DNA of 64,000 nt from Planotetraspora thailandica (GCF_016863335.1 NZ_BOOR01000008.1:338767-402766), one strand, 5' to 3'. Shown: positions 51,136-61,292, numbered from the stretch's first letter. Numbers and translations: made by a program. Notes: a model not told the origin generated them from the letters alone.

Positions 51136-52251
51136 ATGAAGATCGGCGTCCCTGCCGAGGTCAAGAACCACGAGTACCGCGTGGCCGCCACGCCGGCGGG
51201 TGTGCACGAGCTCGTCCGCCGCGGACACGACGTCCACGTCCAGCGGGGCGCGGGCCTCGGCTCCCACATCACGGACGAGGAGTACCTCGCGGTCGGTGCC
51301 AAGATCCTCGACACGGCCGACGCCGTCTGGGGCGAGTCCGAGATGGTCCTCAAGGTCAAGGAGCCCATCGCCGAGGAGTACGGCAGGCTCCGCGACGACC
51401 TGGTGCTGTTCACCTACCTCCACCTGGCCGCGTCCCGGCCGTGCACCGACGCGCTGCTGTCGGCCGGCACCACCGCGATCGCCTACGAGACCGTGCAGAC
51501 GGGCAACACGCTCCCGCTGCTCGCCCCGATGTCGGAGGTCGCCGGCCGTCTGGCCCCGCAGGTCGGCGCGTACAACCTGATGCGCTTCAACGGCGGCCGC
51601 GGCGTGCTGCCCGGCGGCGTCCCGGGTGTCGCCCCGGCCAAGGTCGTCGTCATCGGCGGTGGCGTGTCCGGCCTCAACGCGGCGCAGATCGCCGTCGGCA
51701 TGGGCGCGGACGTGACCATCCTCGACGTCAACATCGACCGCCTGCGCTTCATCGACGCGATCTACCAGGGCCGTCTGAAGACGCTGGTGTCCACCGCGTA
51801 CGCCCTGGAGCAGGCGGTGCTGGAGGCCGACCTGGTCATCGGCGCGGTGCTCATCCCGGGGGCGAAGGCGCCGACCCTGGTCTCCAACGAACTGGTCTCC
51901 CGGATGAAGCCGGGCTCCGTGCTCGTCGACATCGCCATCGACCAGGGCGGCTGCTTCGAGGACTCGCGGCCGACCACGCACGCCGAGCCCACGTTCCGGG
52001 TGCACAACTCGATCTTCTACTGCGTGGCCAACATGCCGGGTTCGGTGGCCAACACCTCGACGTACGCGCTGACCAACGCCACCCTGCCGTACGCGGTCAA
52101 GCTGGCCGGGCAGGGCTGGAGGGACGCGTTGCGCGGGGACGCCGGGCTGCGGCTCGGGCTGAACACGCACGCGGGTGTGCTGACGAACGAGCCGGTCGCC
52201 GCGGCGCACGGCGTCCCGTTCACCCCGGTCGCCGACATCCTGGCGGCCTGA
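51136..52251 (+). CDS. ald: Alanine dehydrogenase
   Basis: A 371-residue NAD-dependent enzyme that interconverts L-alanine and pyruvate plus ammonia. [27 protein letters not shown], the substrate-binding [34 protein letters not shown] (Rossmann fold) and [19 protein letters not shown] are family landmarks at normal positions. ATG follows GAAAGGAC. With the aminotransferase upstream it would channel amino nitrogen through alanine. Confidence 0.97.
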   Translation: MKIGVPAEVKNHEYRVAATPAGVHELVRRGHDVHVQRGAGLGSHITDEEYLAVGAKILDTADAVWGESEMVLKVKEPIAEEYGRLRDDLVLFTYLHLAASRPCTDALLSAGTTAIAYETVQTGNTLPLLAPMSEVAGRLAPQVGAYNLMRFNGGRGVLPGGVPGVAPAKVVVIGGGVSGLNAAQIAVGMGADVTILDVNIDRLRFIDAIYQGRLKTLVSTAYALEQAVLEADLVIGAVLIPGAKAPTLVSNELVSRMKPGSVLVDIAIDQGGCFEDSRPTTHAEPTFRVHNSIFYCVANMPGSVANTSTYALTNATLPYAVKLAGQGWRDALRGDAGLRLGLNTHAGVLTNEPVAAAHGVPFTPVADILAA

Positions 52252-52276
52252 TACCAGCGCGAGCAGGGAGCACGAC

Positions 52277-53725
52277 CTAGCGCAGGCCGAGGCGCCTGCG
52301 CAGGTCGCGCGCGGTCACGAGGACGTGCTCGACCTCGGCGGGCGCCGGCCAGGGAGCGGTTCCCGGCCTGAGCAGGGTCATGCGCACCGACCTCAGGTGC
52401 TCGACCGCGGGCGCGTGCAGGCCGCTCGTCTCGGCCAGCCACAGGACCGGGTCGCGCCGCTCCGCCAGGCCGCGTGTGATCAGCTCCCACGTGCCGAGGA
52501 TCTCGATCAGGTCGGCGGGGTTGGGCACCGCGTCGCCGCATCGCCGTCCCGCGGCCACCGCGAGCTCGGCCCGTGCGGTCAGCTCGGGATCGGAAGGTCC
52601 CTCCCAGCAGCAGGACGGCGGGTCGCATGGGCGGCCGGGCTCCTGGGAGTGCCGTGTTTCCTCGTCGGCCGCCGCGACGAGCGCCCGCAGCTCGACCGTG
52701 GCCTGGTGATGCCCGGCCGCGGCGGCCCGCCCCAGCCAGTGCAGCCCGCCGTCGAGGTCGCCCTGTTCGGCGATCAGCAGGAGCCCGTAGCTGTAGGCCG
52801 CCTCTACGTCTCCTGCGCCCGCCGCCTGCCCGAACCACCGGGTGGCGGCGGCCGGGTCGTCGAGCTCCACGCAGACGAATCCGGCCATGCGCTGGGCGTC
52901 GAGGCGGCCGGTGTGCGCGGCCCGCTCGAACCAGATGCGGGCCGTACGCAGATCACGCCGGGCAAGCGCGAGGCGGCCGAGCGCGAAGGCGGCGCGCGGG
53001 TGATCCTGCCAGGCGGCGAGCCGGTAGAGGGTCTCCGCGCCTTCGGGGTCGTGCGCGGCGTGCAACAGCAGTCCGAGATGGTAGGCGGCGTCGGCGTGAC
53101 CGGCGCGGCCTGCGACCTCCCACCAGTGGCGCGCCTCGCCCTCGTCACCCGCCGCGTAGCCGAGGAAACCCAGGTCGTAGGCGGAGTCGAGTTCCCCTTC
53201 CAGGGCCGCCCTGCGATGCCAGTCGCGTGAGCCGACGGGGTCGCCCAGGTCTTCGCACAACAGCGCCAGCCGCCGGGCCGCGGCGCATGAGCCGTCGGCG
53301 GCCGCCCGCTCCAGCCAGTGCCGGGCGGCGTCCAGGTCGCCCCGGCGCTCCAGCAACACGGTGGCGAGCTTGACCGCCGCCTCGGCGTCGCCCGTGACGG
53401 CGGCCGCCTCGAACCAGCGCATCGCCTCTTCCGTGGTGCCGTGCCTCTGGTGCCACAGGCCGAGGTTGAAGGCGCTGTCCACGTTGCCCGCCTGGGCCGC
53501 CCGCTCCCACCAGAGCCGAGCGGCCGAGCGGTCGTCCCGCTCGGCGTAGAGGCGGCCGAGGCGGTGCGCGGCGTCCGCGTCGCCCGCCAGCGCCGTGGAG
53601 AGCAACTTCGCCTCGAAGGGGTCCTCGGTCTGAGGGCTGCGTGGGACCGGGACGTCAGCCCTCGGGACCGTCGTCGTCGTCGCTCCCAGAAGAGTCATGG
53701 GAGTCAGGGTGGCATGTGATGCCAC
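52277..53725 (-). CDS. Sel1-like/tetratricopeptide repeat protein
   Basis: A 482-residue protein with about nine Sel1-like repeats of 30-36 residues (pattern A-x-x-x-G-x-L-x-x-x-x-G-D-x-x-x-A-x-x-W-x-x-x-A-A-x-x-G-x-x-x-A) between about 40 and 370, then a charged C-terminal domain with [31 protein letters not shown]. Sel1 proteins act as assembly platforms. GTG 53725 is used; ATG 53698 is an alternative. A TACACT hexamer ends eight bases before the GTG, so the message may be leaderless. Partners unknown. Confidence 0.82.
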   Translation of the reverse strand: MASHATLTPMTLLGATTTTVPRADVPVPRSPQTEDPFEAKLLSTALAGDADAAHRLGRLYAERDDRSAARLWWERAAQAGNVDSAFNLGLWHQRHGTTEEAMRWFEAAAVTGDAEAAVKLATVLLERRGDLDAARHWLERAAADGSCAAARRLALLCEDLGDPVGSRDWHRRAALEGELDSAYDLGFLGYAAGDEGEARHWWEVAGRAGHADAAYHLGLLLHAAHDPEGAETLYRLAAWQDHPRAAFALGRLALARRDLRTARIWFERAAHTGRLDAQRMAGFVCVELDDPAAATRWFGQAAGAGDVEAAYSYGLLLIAEQGDLDGGLHWLGRAAAAGHHQATVELRALVAAADEETRHSQEPGRPCDPPSCCWEGPSDPELTARAELAVAAGRRCGDAVPNPADLIEILGTWELITRGLAERRDPVLWLAETSGLHAPAVEHLRSVRMTLLRPGTAPWPAPAEVEHVLVTARDLRRRLGLR

Positions 53726-53809
53726 TGTTACGGAGTGTAATTGCCAAGTCCTTTGTCGACGGACGCGGCGGGCCGGGTGGACATTTCCTGAGAACCCGGC
53801 CGGGCCGCG

Positions 53810-54010
53810 TCAGTGGACGAGGGACAGTTCGTCGAGCGCCCCGGCCTTGGCGGCCTCGACGATCGAGCCGAACTGGTCGAGGCTCATCTCCACCCGCTGA
53901 CCGAAGTCGTCGGTGATGACGACCTGCCGCTCGGCGGGCGCCGACGGATCAACAAAGAGCTCAGGGCATCCGCAGCTGCAGTTGCCGCAGAATCGTGCGA
54001 TCGATTTCAC
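53810..54010 (-). CDS. Small cysteine-rich protein
   Basis: A 66-residue protein beginning at GTG 54010 with GAGGAGGACCTC directly upstream, which fixes the start better than the ATG at 54043. Near the N-terminus RFCGNCSCGCPELFVDP holds four cysteines in C-x2-C-x-C-x-C spacing, followed by a short beta-rich segment (RQVVITDDFGQRVEMSLDQF). It could bind zinc or an Fe-S cluster. Small proteins of this kind are widespread in actinobacteria; I do not know a function. Confidence 0.7.
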   Translation of the reverse strand: MKSIARFCGNCSCGCPELFVDPSAPAERQVVITDDFGQRVEMSLDQFGSIVEAAKAGALDELSLVH

Positions 54011-54091
54011 GAGGTCCTCCTCGAACCTGGGCTTTTCCCGCAACGTAACGTCGTGGCCCGGGAGCGACCAGTAACACTTCGCTCACCCCGA

Positions 54092-54754
54092 TCAGAGCCA
54101 GCCTGGCTTGACGAGGCCGGACTCGTAGGCGATGACGACGAGCTGGGCGCGGTCGCGGGCGTGCAGCTTGGTCATCGCGCGGCTGACGTGCGTCTTGGCG
54201 GTGGCCGGCGACATGAAGAGCGTGGCGGCCACCTCGTCGTTGCTCATGCCCGTGCCGACCAGCGCCAGGACCTCGCGCTCCCGCTCGGTGAGCACGTCGA
54301 GGCTGCGGCCCAGGGCGGGCTCCTTGGCCCGGGAGGCGTATTCGGCGATGAGCCTGCGGGTGACGCCGGGGGACAGCAGGGCGTCGCCGGAGGCCACGAC
54401 CCTGACGGCCTGGATCAGCTCGGCAGGCTCGGTGTCCTTGACGAGGAAGCCGCTCGCGCCGCCCCGGAGCGCTTCGAAGACGTACTCGTCGAGCTCGAAC
54501 GTCGTCAGCATGATGATCTTGGTGGCGTCGAGCTCCGGGTCCTCGCCGATGCGCCGCGTGGCCTCGAGCCCGTCCATGTTCGGCATGCGGATGTCCATCA
54601 GCACCACGTCGGGCCGCAGCTCCCGCGACATCCGTACGGCATGGGCCCCGTCGGGGGCCTCACCGACCACGGTCATGCCCTCCTGGGCGTTCAGGAGAGC
54701 GCGGAAGCCGGCGCGCACGAGCGCCTGGTCGTCGGCCAGCAACACCTTGATCAT
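54092..54754 (-). CDS. NarL/LuxR-family response regulator
   Basis: A 220-residue regulator: receiver domain with the acidic pair DD at 8-9, phospho-acceptor Asp54 (VVLMDIRMPN), Thr and Lys108-type residues (MLTTF, LVKD), and a C-terminal LuxR helix-turn-helix (LTEREREVLALVGTGMSNDEVAATLFMSPATAKTHVSRAMTKLHARDRAQLV). Its ATG overlaps the histidine kinase stop (ATGA), so the pair is one two-component system. Targets unknown. Confidence 0.96.
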   Translation of the reverse strand: MIKVLLADDQALVRAGFRALLNAQEGMTVVGEAPDGAHAVRMSRELRPDVVLMDIRMPNMDGLEATRRIGEDPELDATKIIMLTTFELDEYVFEALRGGASGFLVKDTEPAELIQAVRVVASGDALLSPGVTRRLIAEYASRAKEPALGRSLDVLTEREREVLALVGTGMSNDEVAATLFMSPATAKTHVSRAMTKLHARDRAQLVVIAYESGLVKPGWL

Positions 54755-56043
54755 TTGGGGTCCCTCGTCAGGTCGGGCAGGGGGAGCACGGCGTCCACGC
54801 GGAAACCGCCGCCGGGCATCGGACCGGCGGTCAGTGAGCCGCCGAGCGCCGCCGCGCGCTCGCGCATGCCGGGGATGCCGTTTCCGCTGCCCAGGCCGGA
54901 GATGGCGGGTTGCGCCCCGGCCCCGTCGTCCTCCACCGTGATGCCGAGTTCGCGGGAGCCGTACGAGATGCGGATGGTCACGGCGGCGCCGGGGGCGTGC
55001 CTCGTCACGTTGGTGAGGGCCTCCTGGACGATCCGGTAGCCGGCCCGGTCGGTCCCCGCGGCCAGCGGCCGGACGGCCCCGGACACCGTGACGGTGACGG
55101 GCAGGCCGCTGCGCTCGGTCAGCTCGTCCAGCCGGTCGAGCCCGGCGGTGGGGGAGCGCGGCGCGCCCTCCCTGAGCAGGCTCAGCACGCCCCGCATCTC
55201 GGTGAGCACGTCCTTGGACGCCTGCTTGATCGTGGCCAGGGCGGTGCGGGCCTGCTCGGGATGCTCGTCCAGCAGGTGCAGCGCGGTGGACGCCTGGACG
55301 TGGATCAGCGAGATGTTGTGCGCGAGCACGTCGTGGAGTTCCTGGGCCATGGTCAGCCGCTCCTCGCTGGCCTGCCTCCTGGCCTCCTCCCGCGCGACGC
55401 GCTCCCGCTCGGCGAGGCGTTCGCGCCGGATCCGGACGACCTCGGAGACGGTCATCGTGAGCAGGAGGAACGCCGCGAACGCGGTGTCGTGGAACCAGCC
55501 CCGCGGGTGGGGGATGAGCCAGCCGGCGTAAATCACGATGAACAGGAAGAAGGCGCCCGCTCCGAGCCAGGCGGCCCGGCGGTGTCCGCAGACCACCGCC
55601 GTGAACAACGCGATGACCGGGCTGACGAACACGGGCCCGTAGGCGAAGTTCCACAGAAGGTAGAGGCAGGTGGAGACGAGTGTGACCACCAGGGCGGCGA
55701 CCGGGGCGCGGCGGCGGACGGCGATCGCCAGGGGGCCGACCAGCAGCAGGACGTATCCCCACCAGTCCAGCGGGGCCCGGCCCAGGTCGGCCATCGAGAG
55801 CTGGACGTGCTGGGCGCCCATCGACCCCGCGACCTGGACCACGCCGACGACGACGGGCAGGACGGGGTCGATCTTGCCGGCCATTCGCGGCCATGTCGTC
55901 GGAAAGCGCACATCAGGCACGCTAGGCCATCTGGGCTGAGCTGGGCATCCTCCTGGCGCGGCACCGTCTTCTACGCCGGGCGGAGTATCCGGTGCGCGTC
56001 CGGATGTGGACATTTCAGGACGCTCACTGACCTCGTGAGTCAT
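54751..56043 (-). CDS. Sensor histidine kinase (NarX/DesK-type)
   Basis: A 430-residue membrane kinase. After a disordered N-terminus come about six helices (60-205), a short coiled coil (RRERLAERERVAREEARRQASEE), the HisKA_3 dimerisation domain with phospho-His237 (QELHDVLAHNISLIHVQAS), and a HATPase_c domain with N-box (IVQEALTNVTRHA) and G-boxes (VEDDGAGA, GNGIPGMRERAAALGG). ATG 56043 is used; ATG 56013 is possible. Upstream of and coupled to the response regulator; divergent from gamma-glutamyltransferase. Confidence 0.93.
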   Translation of the reverse strand: MTHEVSERPEMSTSGRAPDTPPGVEDGAAPGGCPAQPRWPSVPDVRFPTTWPRMAGKIDPVLPVVVGVVQVAGSMGAQHVQLSMADLGRAPLDWWGYVLLLVGPLAIAVRRRAPVAALVVTLVSTCLYLLWNFAYGPVFVSPVIALFTAVVCGHRRAAWLGAGAFFLFIVIYAGWLIPHPRGWFHDTAFAAFLLLTMTVSEVVRIRRERLAERERVAREEARRQASEERLTMAQELHDVLAHNISLIHVQASTALHLLDEHPEQARTALATIKQASKDVLTEMRGVLSLLREGAPRSPTAGLDRLDELTERSGLPVTVTVSGAVRPLAAGTDRAGYRIVQEALTNVTRHAPGAAVTIRISYGSRELGITVEDDGAGAQPAISGLGSGNGIPGMRERAAALGGSLTAGPMPGGGFRVDAVLPLPDLTRDPK

Positions 56044-56078
56044 GCTGGAGTGATCGCCCACGTTGTGGAGGTTCGCAC

Positions 56079-57893
56079 ATGAGGAGCGCCGTCGTCGCGT
56101 CGCTGGGGCTCGCCGTGCTGACGGGCCTGGTGGCGCCCGCACAGGCCGCCGGCAGCCCCCCGCACAAGCCGCCCACGTCCGGGCCGGAGGTCAAGAAGCC
56201 GGTCGCGGAGGGGTACGGCGGGGCGGTCTCGACGGTCGACCTCGACGCCAGCAAGGCCGCGCTGGGCGTGCTCAGGCAGGGCGGCAACGCCATGGACGCC
56301 GCCGTGGCGGGAGCGGCCACCCTCGGCGTGACCGAGCCGTATTCCGCAGGCCTGGCCGGGGGCGGCTTCATGGTCTATTACGACGCCAAGTCGCGCCGGG
56401 TCACCACGATCGACGGCAGGGAGACCGCGCCGAAGGCGATGACCTCCACGGCCTTCGAGGGCATCCCGTTCAACGACGCCGTGACCAGCGGCCTTTCCGT
56501 CGGCGTCCCCGGCAGCGTCGCGCAGTGGGATCTCGCGCTCCGCCGGTACGGCACGCTGTCGCTGGCACAGGCCCTGCGCCCGGCGATCGACACGGCCAAG
56601 AAGGGGTTCGTCGTCGATCAGACGTTCTACGACCAGACCGTGCAGAACGCCGCGCGTTTCGCCGACTTCACTCCGACCGCCGCGCTCTACTTGCCCGGCG
56701 GGCAGCCGCCCCCGGTCGGATCCGTCTTCCGCAACCCCGACCTCGCCAGGACCTACACCGAGCTGGGGAAACGCGGCCCGTCCTGGCTGTACGGCGGGGG
56801 CCTCGGCGCCGAGATCGTCGCCACGGTCAAGAAGCCGCCGCTCACCTCCGGCTCCACCCGGGTCGCGCGGCCGGGCCTGATGGAATTAGGCGACCTCAAG
56901 GCCTACCGCGCGCTCGAACGCCGTCCCACGAAGGTCACCTACAAGGGCCTCGACGTGTACGGCATGGCCCCGCCCTCTTCCGGCGGCTCGACGGTGGGGG
57001 AGGCGCTCAACATCCTCAAGGCCGTGCCCAGCACCGGCAGGACCGTCGGCCTGCACGAATACCTGGAGGCGTCGCGCCTGGCCTTCGCCGACCGCAACGC
57101 CTACGTGGGAGACCCCGCCTACGTGGACGTGCCGCTCGACGGCCTGCTGTCCAGCGGCTTCGGCAAGGAGCGGGCCTGCCTGATCGGCGCGACCGCGCTG
57201 ACGAGCCCCGTGGCCCCCGGCACACCCGACGGGGCGTATTCGCCGTGCCCCGCGACCGGCGCGTCCGCGTCCTCTGACAAGGCCGAGAAGCCCGAAGGGC
57301 CGGAGACCACCCACCTGGTCGCGACCGACCGCTGGGGCAACGTCGCCGCCTACAACATCACGATCGAGCAGACCGGCGGCGCCGGCATCGTGGTGCCCGG
57401 CCGCGGCATCCTGCTCAACAACGAGCTGACCGACTTCACCTTCGGGCCCGCTCCCGGCGACCCGAACCTCCCGGCCCCCGGGAAGCGGCCGCGCTCCTCG
57501 ATGGCGCCCACGATCGTGCTCAAGGATGGCAGGCCGCTGCTGGCCGTCGGCTCTCCGGGCGGTGCGACGATCATCACGACCGTGCTGCAGATCCTGGTCA
57601 ACCGGCTCGACTTCGGGATGTCGCTGCCCGAGGCGATCGCCGCGCCCCGGGCCTCGCAGCGCAACTCGGCGACCACGCAGGCCGAGCCCGCGTTCATCGA
57701 CCGGTACGGCCCGCAGCTCACGGCCCTCGGGCACGCCTTCTCAGGGGTGCCCGGGCCGCCGGTGGGGGAGATCGGCGCGGCGACCGGCCTGGAGTTTCTC
57801 GGGCACGGCAAGGTCCAGGCGGTTGCCGAGCCCGTCCGGCGCGGAGGCGGCAGCGCCCTGGTGCTCAGCCCCGCGCCGGGGAAGGGCCGATGA
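56079..57893 (+). CDS. ggt: Gamma-glutamyltransferase
   Basis: A 604-residue secreted N-terminal nucleophile hydrolase that splits gamma-glutamyl bonds, for example of glutathione-like thiols. Signal peptide to about residue 24 (GLVAPAQAAG). The autoprocessing nucleophile is Thr410 in PETTHLVATDRWGNVAAYN, and the small-subunit motifs GIVVPGRGILLNNELTDF, PRSSMAPTIV and GSPGGATIITT are intact. It is divergent from the two-component system, which might regulate it, and its end overlaps the convergent monooxygenase by 29 bases. Confidence 0.95.
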   Translation: MRSAVVASLGLAVLTGLVAPAQAAGSPPHKPPTSGPEVKKPVAEGYGGAVSTVDLDASKAALGVLRQGGNAMDAAVAGAATLGVTEPYSAGLAGGGFMVYYDAKSRRVTTIDGRETAPKAMTSTAFEGIPFNDAVTSGLSVGVPGSVAQWDLALRRYGTLSLAQALRPAIDTAKKGFVVDQTFYDQTVQNAARFADFTPTAALYLPGGQPPPVGSVFRNPDLARTYTELGKRGPSWLYGGGLGAEIVATVKKPPLTSGSTRVARPGLMELGDLKAYRALERRPTKVTYKGLDVYGMAPPSSGGSTVGEALNILKAVPSTGRTVGLHEYLEASRLAFADRNAYVGDPAYVDVPLDGLLSSGFGKERACLIGATALTSPVAPGTPDGAYSPCPATGASASSDKAEKPEGPETTHLVATDRWGNVAAYNITIEQTGGAGIVVPGRGILLNNELTDFTFGPAPGDPNLPAPGKRPRSSMAPTIVLKDGRPLLAVGSPGGATIITTVLQILVNRLDFGMSLPEAIAAPRASQRNSATTQAEPAFIDRYGPQLTALGHAFSGVPGPPVGEIGAATGLEFLGHGKVQAVAEPVRRGGGSALVLSPAPGKGR

Positions 57894-59337
57894 GCTCGTA
57901 GGCCGAGGGCTTCACCTTCCTGGTCCTCACCCAGTATTCGAAGGTGAAGCCCGGCCAGGTCGCCCGGTTGATCCCGCGCTCGTCCAGGTACCAGCTCGTG
58001 CAGCCGCCCCGGCTCCACACCAGCCGGCCGAGGCGGCTCTGCAGGCGGTCGTTGTAGGCCCGCTGCGCCTCCTCCCGCACGTCCAGGGCCCGCGCCCCGC
58101 TGCGGGAGAGCAGGCGCAGGCACTCGATGACGTACCTGACCTGGGCCTCGATCATGAACACGACCGAGGTGTGGCCCAGCCCCGTGTTGGGCCCCATGAG
58201 GAGGAAGAAGTTGGGGAAACCCGAGGCGCTGACGCCGAGATAGGCCTCGGGCCCGTCCTTCCAGGCGTCCTGGATCGTGAGGCCGTTCCTGCCGACGATC
58301 TGCTGGTCTCTCACGGCGTCCACGACCTTGAAGCCGGTGCCGTACACGATCACGTCGACCTCGCGCTCGCGGCCGGTGGCGTCGACGATGCCGCGTTCGG
58401 TCACGCCGGTGATCGCGTCGGTGACGAGCTCGACGTTGTCCCTGGCCAGCGCGGGATAGTAGTCGCTGGACAGCAGGATGCGCTTGCAGCCGACCGTGTA
58501 GTCGGGCGTTAGCTTGGCGCGCAGCTCAGGGTCGGCCACCTGGCGGGCCAGATGGCGCTCGACGACGCGCCGCTGGGCCTTCATCAGGGCGGGGTCGACA
58601 GCGAAGCCGAGGGCACGGGCCTCGAGCAGCCAGTAGACGGAGTTCCGTACGGCTCGCGCCGCGCCGGGGATCCGCATCGCGCGCCGCATGCCCTCGGAGA
58701 TGGGAGCGTCGGGCTTGGGCTGGATCCACGCGGGTGTGCGCTGGAAGACGTGCAGCCGGGCCGCCTGCTCGGCCACGACCGGCACGAACTGCACGGCCGA
58801 CGCACCTGTGCCGACGACCGCGACCCGTTTGCCCGTCAGGTCGACCGAGTGGTCCCACTGCGCCGAGTGGAAGGCCGCGCCGGTGAACCGCTCTCGTCCC
58901 GAAATTTCGGGGAATGACGGGATGTGGAGTGCGCCGATGCCGCACACGACGGCGTTGGTCTCGAACGACTCCCCGTCGGCCGTGGACACCAGCCAGACCT
59001 GGCGGGCGTCGTCGTACTCCAGGGAGGACACCTCCGTGCCGAACCGGAGGTGGGGGGCCAGGCCGTACCTGGCGACGCAGTCGCGGAGGTAGTCCCAGAT
59101 CTCCTCGCCCGGGGAGAACATCCGGGACCAGCCGGGATTGAGATCGAAGGAGAACGAATAGAGCGGAGAGGGGACGTCGCAGGCGCAGCCCGGGTAGGTG
59201 TTGTCGCGCCACGTCCCGCCGAGGTCGGCGGCCTTCTCCACGATCACGAAGTCGTGCCAGCCGGCCTCTTTGAGCTTGATCGCCATGCACAGGCCGGCGA
59301 AACCCGAGCCGATGATCGTGATGGCCGGACTGGGCAT
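57865..59337 (-). CDS. Flavin-containing/Baeyer-Villiger-like monooxygenase
   Basis: A 490-residue FAD- and NADPH-dependent oxygenase. FAD motif IIGSGFAGLCMAIKL at the N-terminus, NADPH motif VAVVGTGASAVQFVP in the middle, and between them FTGAAFHSAQWD, which matches the Baeyer-Villiger fingerprint FxGxxxHxxxW(P/D). PGCACDVPSPLYSFSF is typical of this subgroup. It would insert oxygen next to a ketone or oxidise a soft heteroatom; substrate unknown. Monocistronic on the minus strand. Confidence 0.92.
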   Translation of the reverse strand: MPSPAITIIGSGFAGLCMAIKLKEAGWHDFVIVEKAADLGGTWRDNTYPGCACDVPSPLYSFSFDLNPGWSRMFSPGEEIWDYLRDCVARYGLAPHLRFGTEVSSLEYDDARQVWLVSTADGESFETNAVVCGIGALHIPSFPEISGRERFTGAAFHSAQWDHSVDLTGKRVAVVGTGASAVQFVPVVAEQAARLHVFQRTPAWIQPKPDAPISEGMRRAMRIPGAARAVRNSVYWLLEARALGFAVDPALMKAQRRVVERHLARQVADPELRAKLTPDYTVGCKRILLSSDYYPALARDNVELVTDAITGVTERGIVDATGREREVDVIVYGTGFKVVDAVRDQQIVGRNGLTIQDAWKDGPEAYLGVSASGFPNFFLLMGPNTGLGHTSVVFMIEAQVRYVIECLRLLSRSGARALDVREEAQRAYNDRLQSRLGRLVWSRGGCTSWYLDERGINRATWPGFTFEYWVRTRKVKPSAYELIGPSPARG

Positions 59338-59479
59338 ATGGTCTCCCTCGAAGAGGGCGGTTCACCTGCCGTCCAACATAATCACGGTGGACTCAGGGGT
59401 CCAGACCGGGTGAGAGGAACGATCCCCGGCACGACGAAGCCGCCGACGGGCGCGGTCGTCGGCGGCGGGTCGTGGGATG

Positions 59480-59653
59480 TCAGCCGGCCAGGAGGTACGC
59501 CACCACGGCGATCACCGCAACGGCCACCGCACCCAGGGCGATCCAGATCGGCAGTCGCGATGCCTTCGGCTGCGCGGCCTCGACGTCCTGGTTGTTGGCG
59601 AAAGCCCGGAAAGCCTGCGTGTTCCCGGCCGGATCAATCTGAGGTTCTGACAT
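59480..59653 (-). CDS. Small single-pass membrane protein
   Basis: A 57-residue protein starting MSEPQIDPAGNTQAFRAFANNQDVEAAQPK and ending in one membrane helix (LPIWIALGAVAVAVIAVVAYLLAG), so tail-anchored. ATG 59653 is used in preference to an upstream frame extension to 59716. Short proteins of this type are common in actinobacteria near SURF1, but I know no function. Confidence 0.65.
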   Translation of the reverse strand: MSEPQIDPAGNTQAFRAFANNQDVEAAQPKASRLPIWIALGAVAVAVIAVVAYLLAG

Positions 59654-59796
59654 GGCGGAAACTCTAGCGACATCAGAGGTGTCTGCGGTGAGGATTTGTC
59701 GGATTTGCGTTCGCATGGTGTGTGGCTGCGTTGTATTCGCGGGCGCGAGCCCCTCCGCGTACGGAACCGCCCGCTCCGGCGGATAGCGTGTCTGTC

Positions 59797-60585
59797 ATGT
59801 TGCGCACCCTGTTCTCTCCCCGGCTGGTGGGCCTGCACCTGCTGGTGATCGGGGTGCTCGTGTCTTTCACCTTTCTGGGGCGATGGCAGCTCGGCGTCTT
59901 CGAGGCGTCCGGCGCGCCCAAACTCGCTCCCGACCCCGCGCCCATCGCTGTGAGCGACCTGGCCAAAGTGGGCAGCCACGTCACCGGCGACGTCGCCGGA
60001 AGGCGGGTGACGGCGACCGGCACCTACGAAGCGGGTTCGCAGCTCCTCGTCGCCGACCGGCTTCCCGACGTGTCCGCCCCCGGCGGCAGGGCCGCGCGCG
60101 GCGCCGGATTCTGGCTGCTCACGCCGCTGCGGCTGGCCGACGGCACGATCGTCTCCGTGATCCGCGGATGGGTTCCCTCGGCGCAGGACCCCGCGGCGGC
60201 CGTGCCGTCCGGGCCGGTGACCGTGACCGGACGGCTGCGCCCCTCCGAGCAGACAGACGCCGTGGAAAGAAGCGGCCAACTGCCGGGCGGCCAGGTGGCG
60301 ACCGTCTCGACCGCCGAGCTCATCAACGTCTGGCCGAACGCGCCGCTGCGAGACGGGTTCGTCGTCGCCACCGCGCCGACCCCGCCTCCAGGGGCTACGG
60401 CGGTCGCGGTGCCGCCCCCCACCCTGGGCGTCGGCTTCAACTGGCGAAACCTGGCCTACGCCGCCCAGTGGTGGATCTTCGCGCTCTTCGCCGTGTTCAT
60501 GTGGTTCCACTTCGTCCGCGACGCCGTACGAGGCGGGCGCGGAGAGGAGCGGCGGCCCGCAGCCGTGGCGGAGGCCGGGTCGTGA
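59797..60585 (+). CDS. SURF1-family cytochrome oxidase assembly protein
   Basis: A 262-residue membrane protein with an N-terminal helix (LVGLHLLVIGVLVSFTFLGRWQLG), an extracellular domain of about 180 residues containing VTGRLRPSEQ and WLLTPLRLADGTIVSVIRGWVP, and a C-terminal helix (NLAYAAQWWIFALFAVFMWFHFVRD). This two-helix hairpin layout and the NLAYAxQWWxFA signature define SURF1, which helps insert haem a into cytochrome c oxidase. Followed by a DUF3817 gene. Confidence 0.93.
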   Translation: MLRTLFSPRLVGLHLLVIGVLVSFTFLGRWQLGVFEASGAPKLAPDPAPIAVSDLAKVGSHVTGDVAGRRVTATGTYEAGSQLLVADRLPDVSAPGGRAARGAGFWLLTPLRLADGTIVSVIRGWVPSAQDPAAAVPSGPVTVTGRLRPSEQTDAVERSGQLPGGQVATVSTAELINVWPNAPLRDGFVVATAPTPPPGATAVAVPPPTLGVGFNWRNLAYAAQWWIFALFAVFMWFHFVRDAVRGGRGEERRPAAVAEAGS

Positions 60586-60679
60586 CCTGCGCTCCGCTTG
60601 ACGCACGCTCATCCGGTGGCCGGTCGGTGACCGGCGCGGCACCCCGATATCGTGTGATAACCGTTTCCCAGCAGAGGTA

Positions 60680-60997
60680 ATGATCCACGTGGAATCCGCG
60701 CTCAAGTTCTATCGCGTCATGGCGTACATCGTCGGTGTGATGCTGCTCCTGCTCTGCGTCGCCATGGTGGTGAAGTACGGATTCGACAACGACACGATGG
60801 TGGCGATCGTCGGCCCCATCCACGGCTTCCTATACATGATCTACCTGGCCGGCGCGCTCAACCTGGGCCTCAAGACCCGGTGGCCGATCGGCTACCTGCT
60901 GCTGGTGCTGCTCGCGGGCACGATCCCGCTGCTGTCGTTCGTCATGGAGCGCAGCGTCCGCGACCGCGTCCGCAAGATCCTCCCCGCCACCGCCTGA
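60680..60997 (+). CDS. DUF3817 integral membrane protein
   Basis: A 105-residue protein with three membrane helices (YIVGVMLLLLCVAMVVKYG, VAIVGPIHGFLYMIYLAGALNLG, IGYLLLVLLAGTIPLLSFVMER). The GPIHGFLYMIY motif in helix two is the hallmark of DUF3817. These proteins often lie next to SURF1 in actinobacteria; their role is not established. ATG follows GCAGAGGTA. Confidence 0.9.
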   Translation: MIHVESALKFYRVMAYIVGVMLLLLCVAMVVKYGFDNDTMVAIVGPIHGFLYMIYLAGALNLGLKTRWPIGYLLLVLLAGTIPLLSFVMERSVRDRVRKILPATA

Positions 60998-61026
60998 CCG
61001 CCGAGGTCTCGTACGGCGACGCCGAA

Positions 61027-61054
61027 CCGCCCGTGGTCGCCTGACCACGGGCGG
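61027..61054. terminator. 12-bp perfect hairpin between convergent genes
   Basis: CCGCCCGTGGTC (61027-61038) pairs with GACCACGGGCGG (61043-61054), loop GCCT. It separates the DUF3817 gene from the convergent small membrane protein gene and likely terminates both. The bases after it (GCTCGTCTCT) are only weakly T-rich. Confidence 0.7.
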
Positions 61055-61100
61055 GCTCGTCTCTATGGGTGTTGTGGGCCTGGCGCCCGTCGCGCGGCGG

Positions 61101-61292
61101 TCAGCGGCCGATCTGACGCCGGCGGATCCGGCGCAGCCGCGCCCGCTGGGACTCGTCCAGCATGAAGTAGACCGCGACCGGACCGGCGAGCACGCCAAGC
61201 ACGATCAGCCAGGCGACGAGCGAGGGCAGCAGCCAAAGGGACAGCACGGACACGATCCCCGCGCCGACGTAGTACTTGCCGAGTGGCGACAT
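61101..61292 (-). CDS. Small two-helix membrane protein
   Basis: A 63-residue protein with one long or two short hydrophobic segments (YYVGAGIVSVLSLWLLPSLVAWLIVLGVLAGPVAVYFML) and a basic tail (RARLRRIRRRQIGR). ATG follows AAAGGCACCACG. Resembles the PspC/phage-holin-sized proteins annotated as hypothetical; function unknown. Confidence 0.7.
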   Translation of the reverse strand: MSPLGKYYVGAGIVSVLSLWLLPSLVAWLIVLGVLAGPVAVYFMLDESQRARLRRIRRRQIGR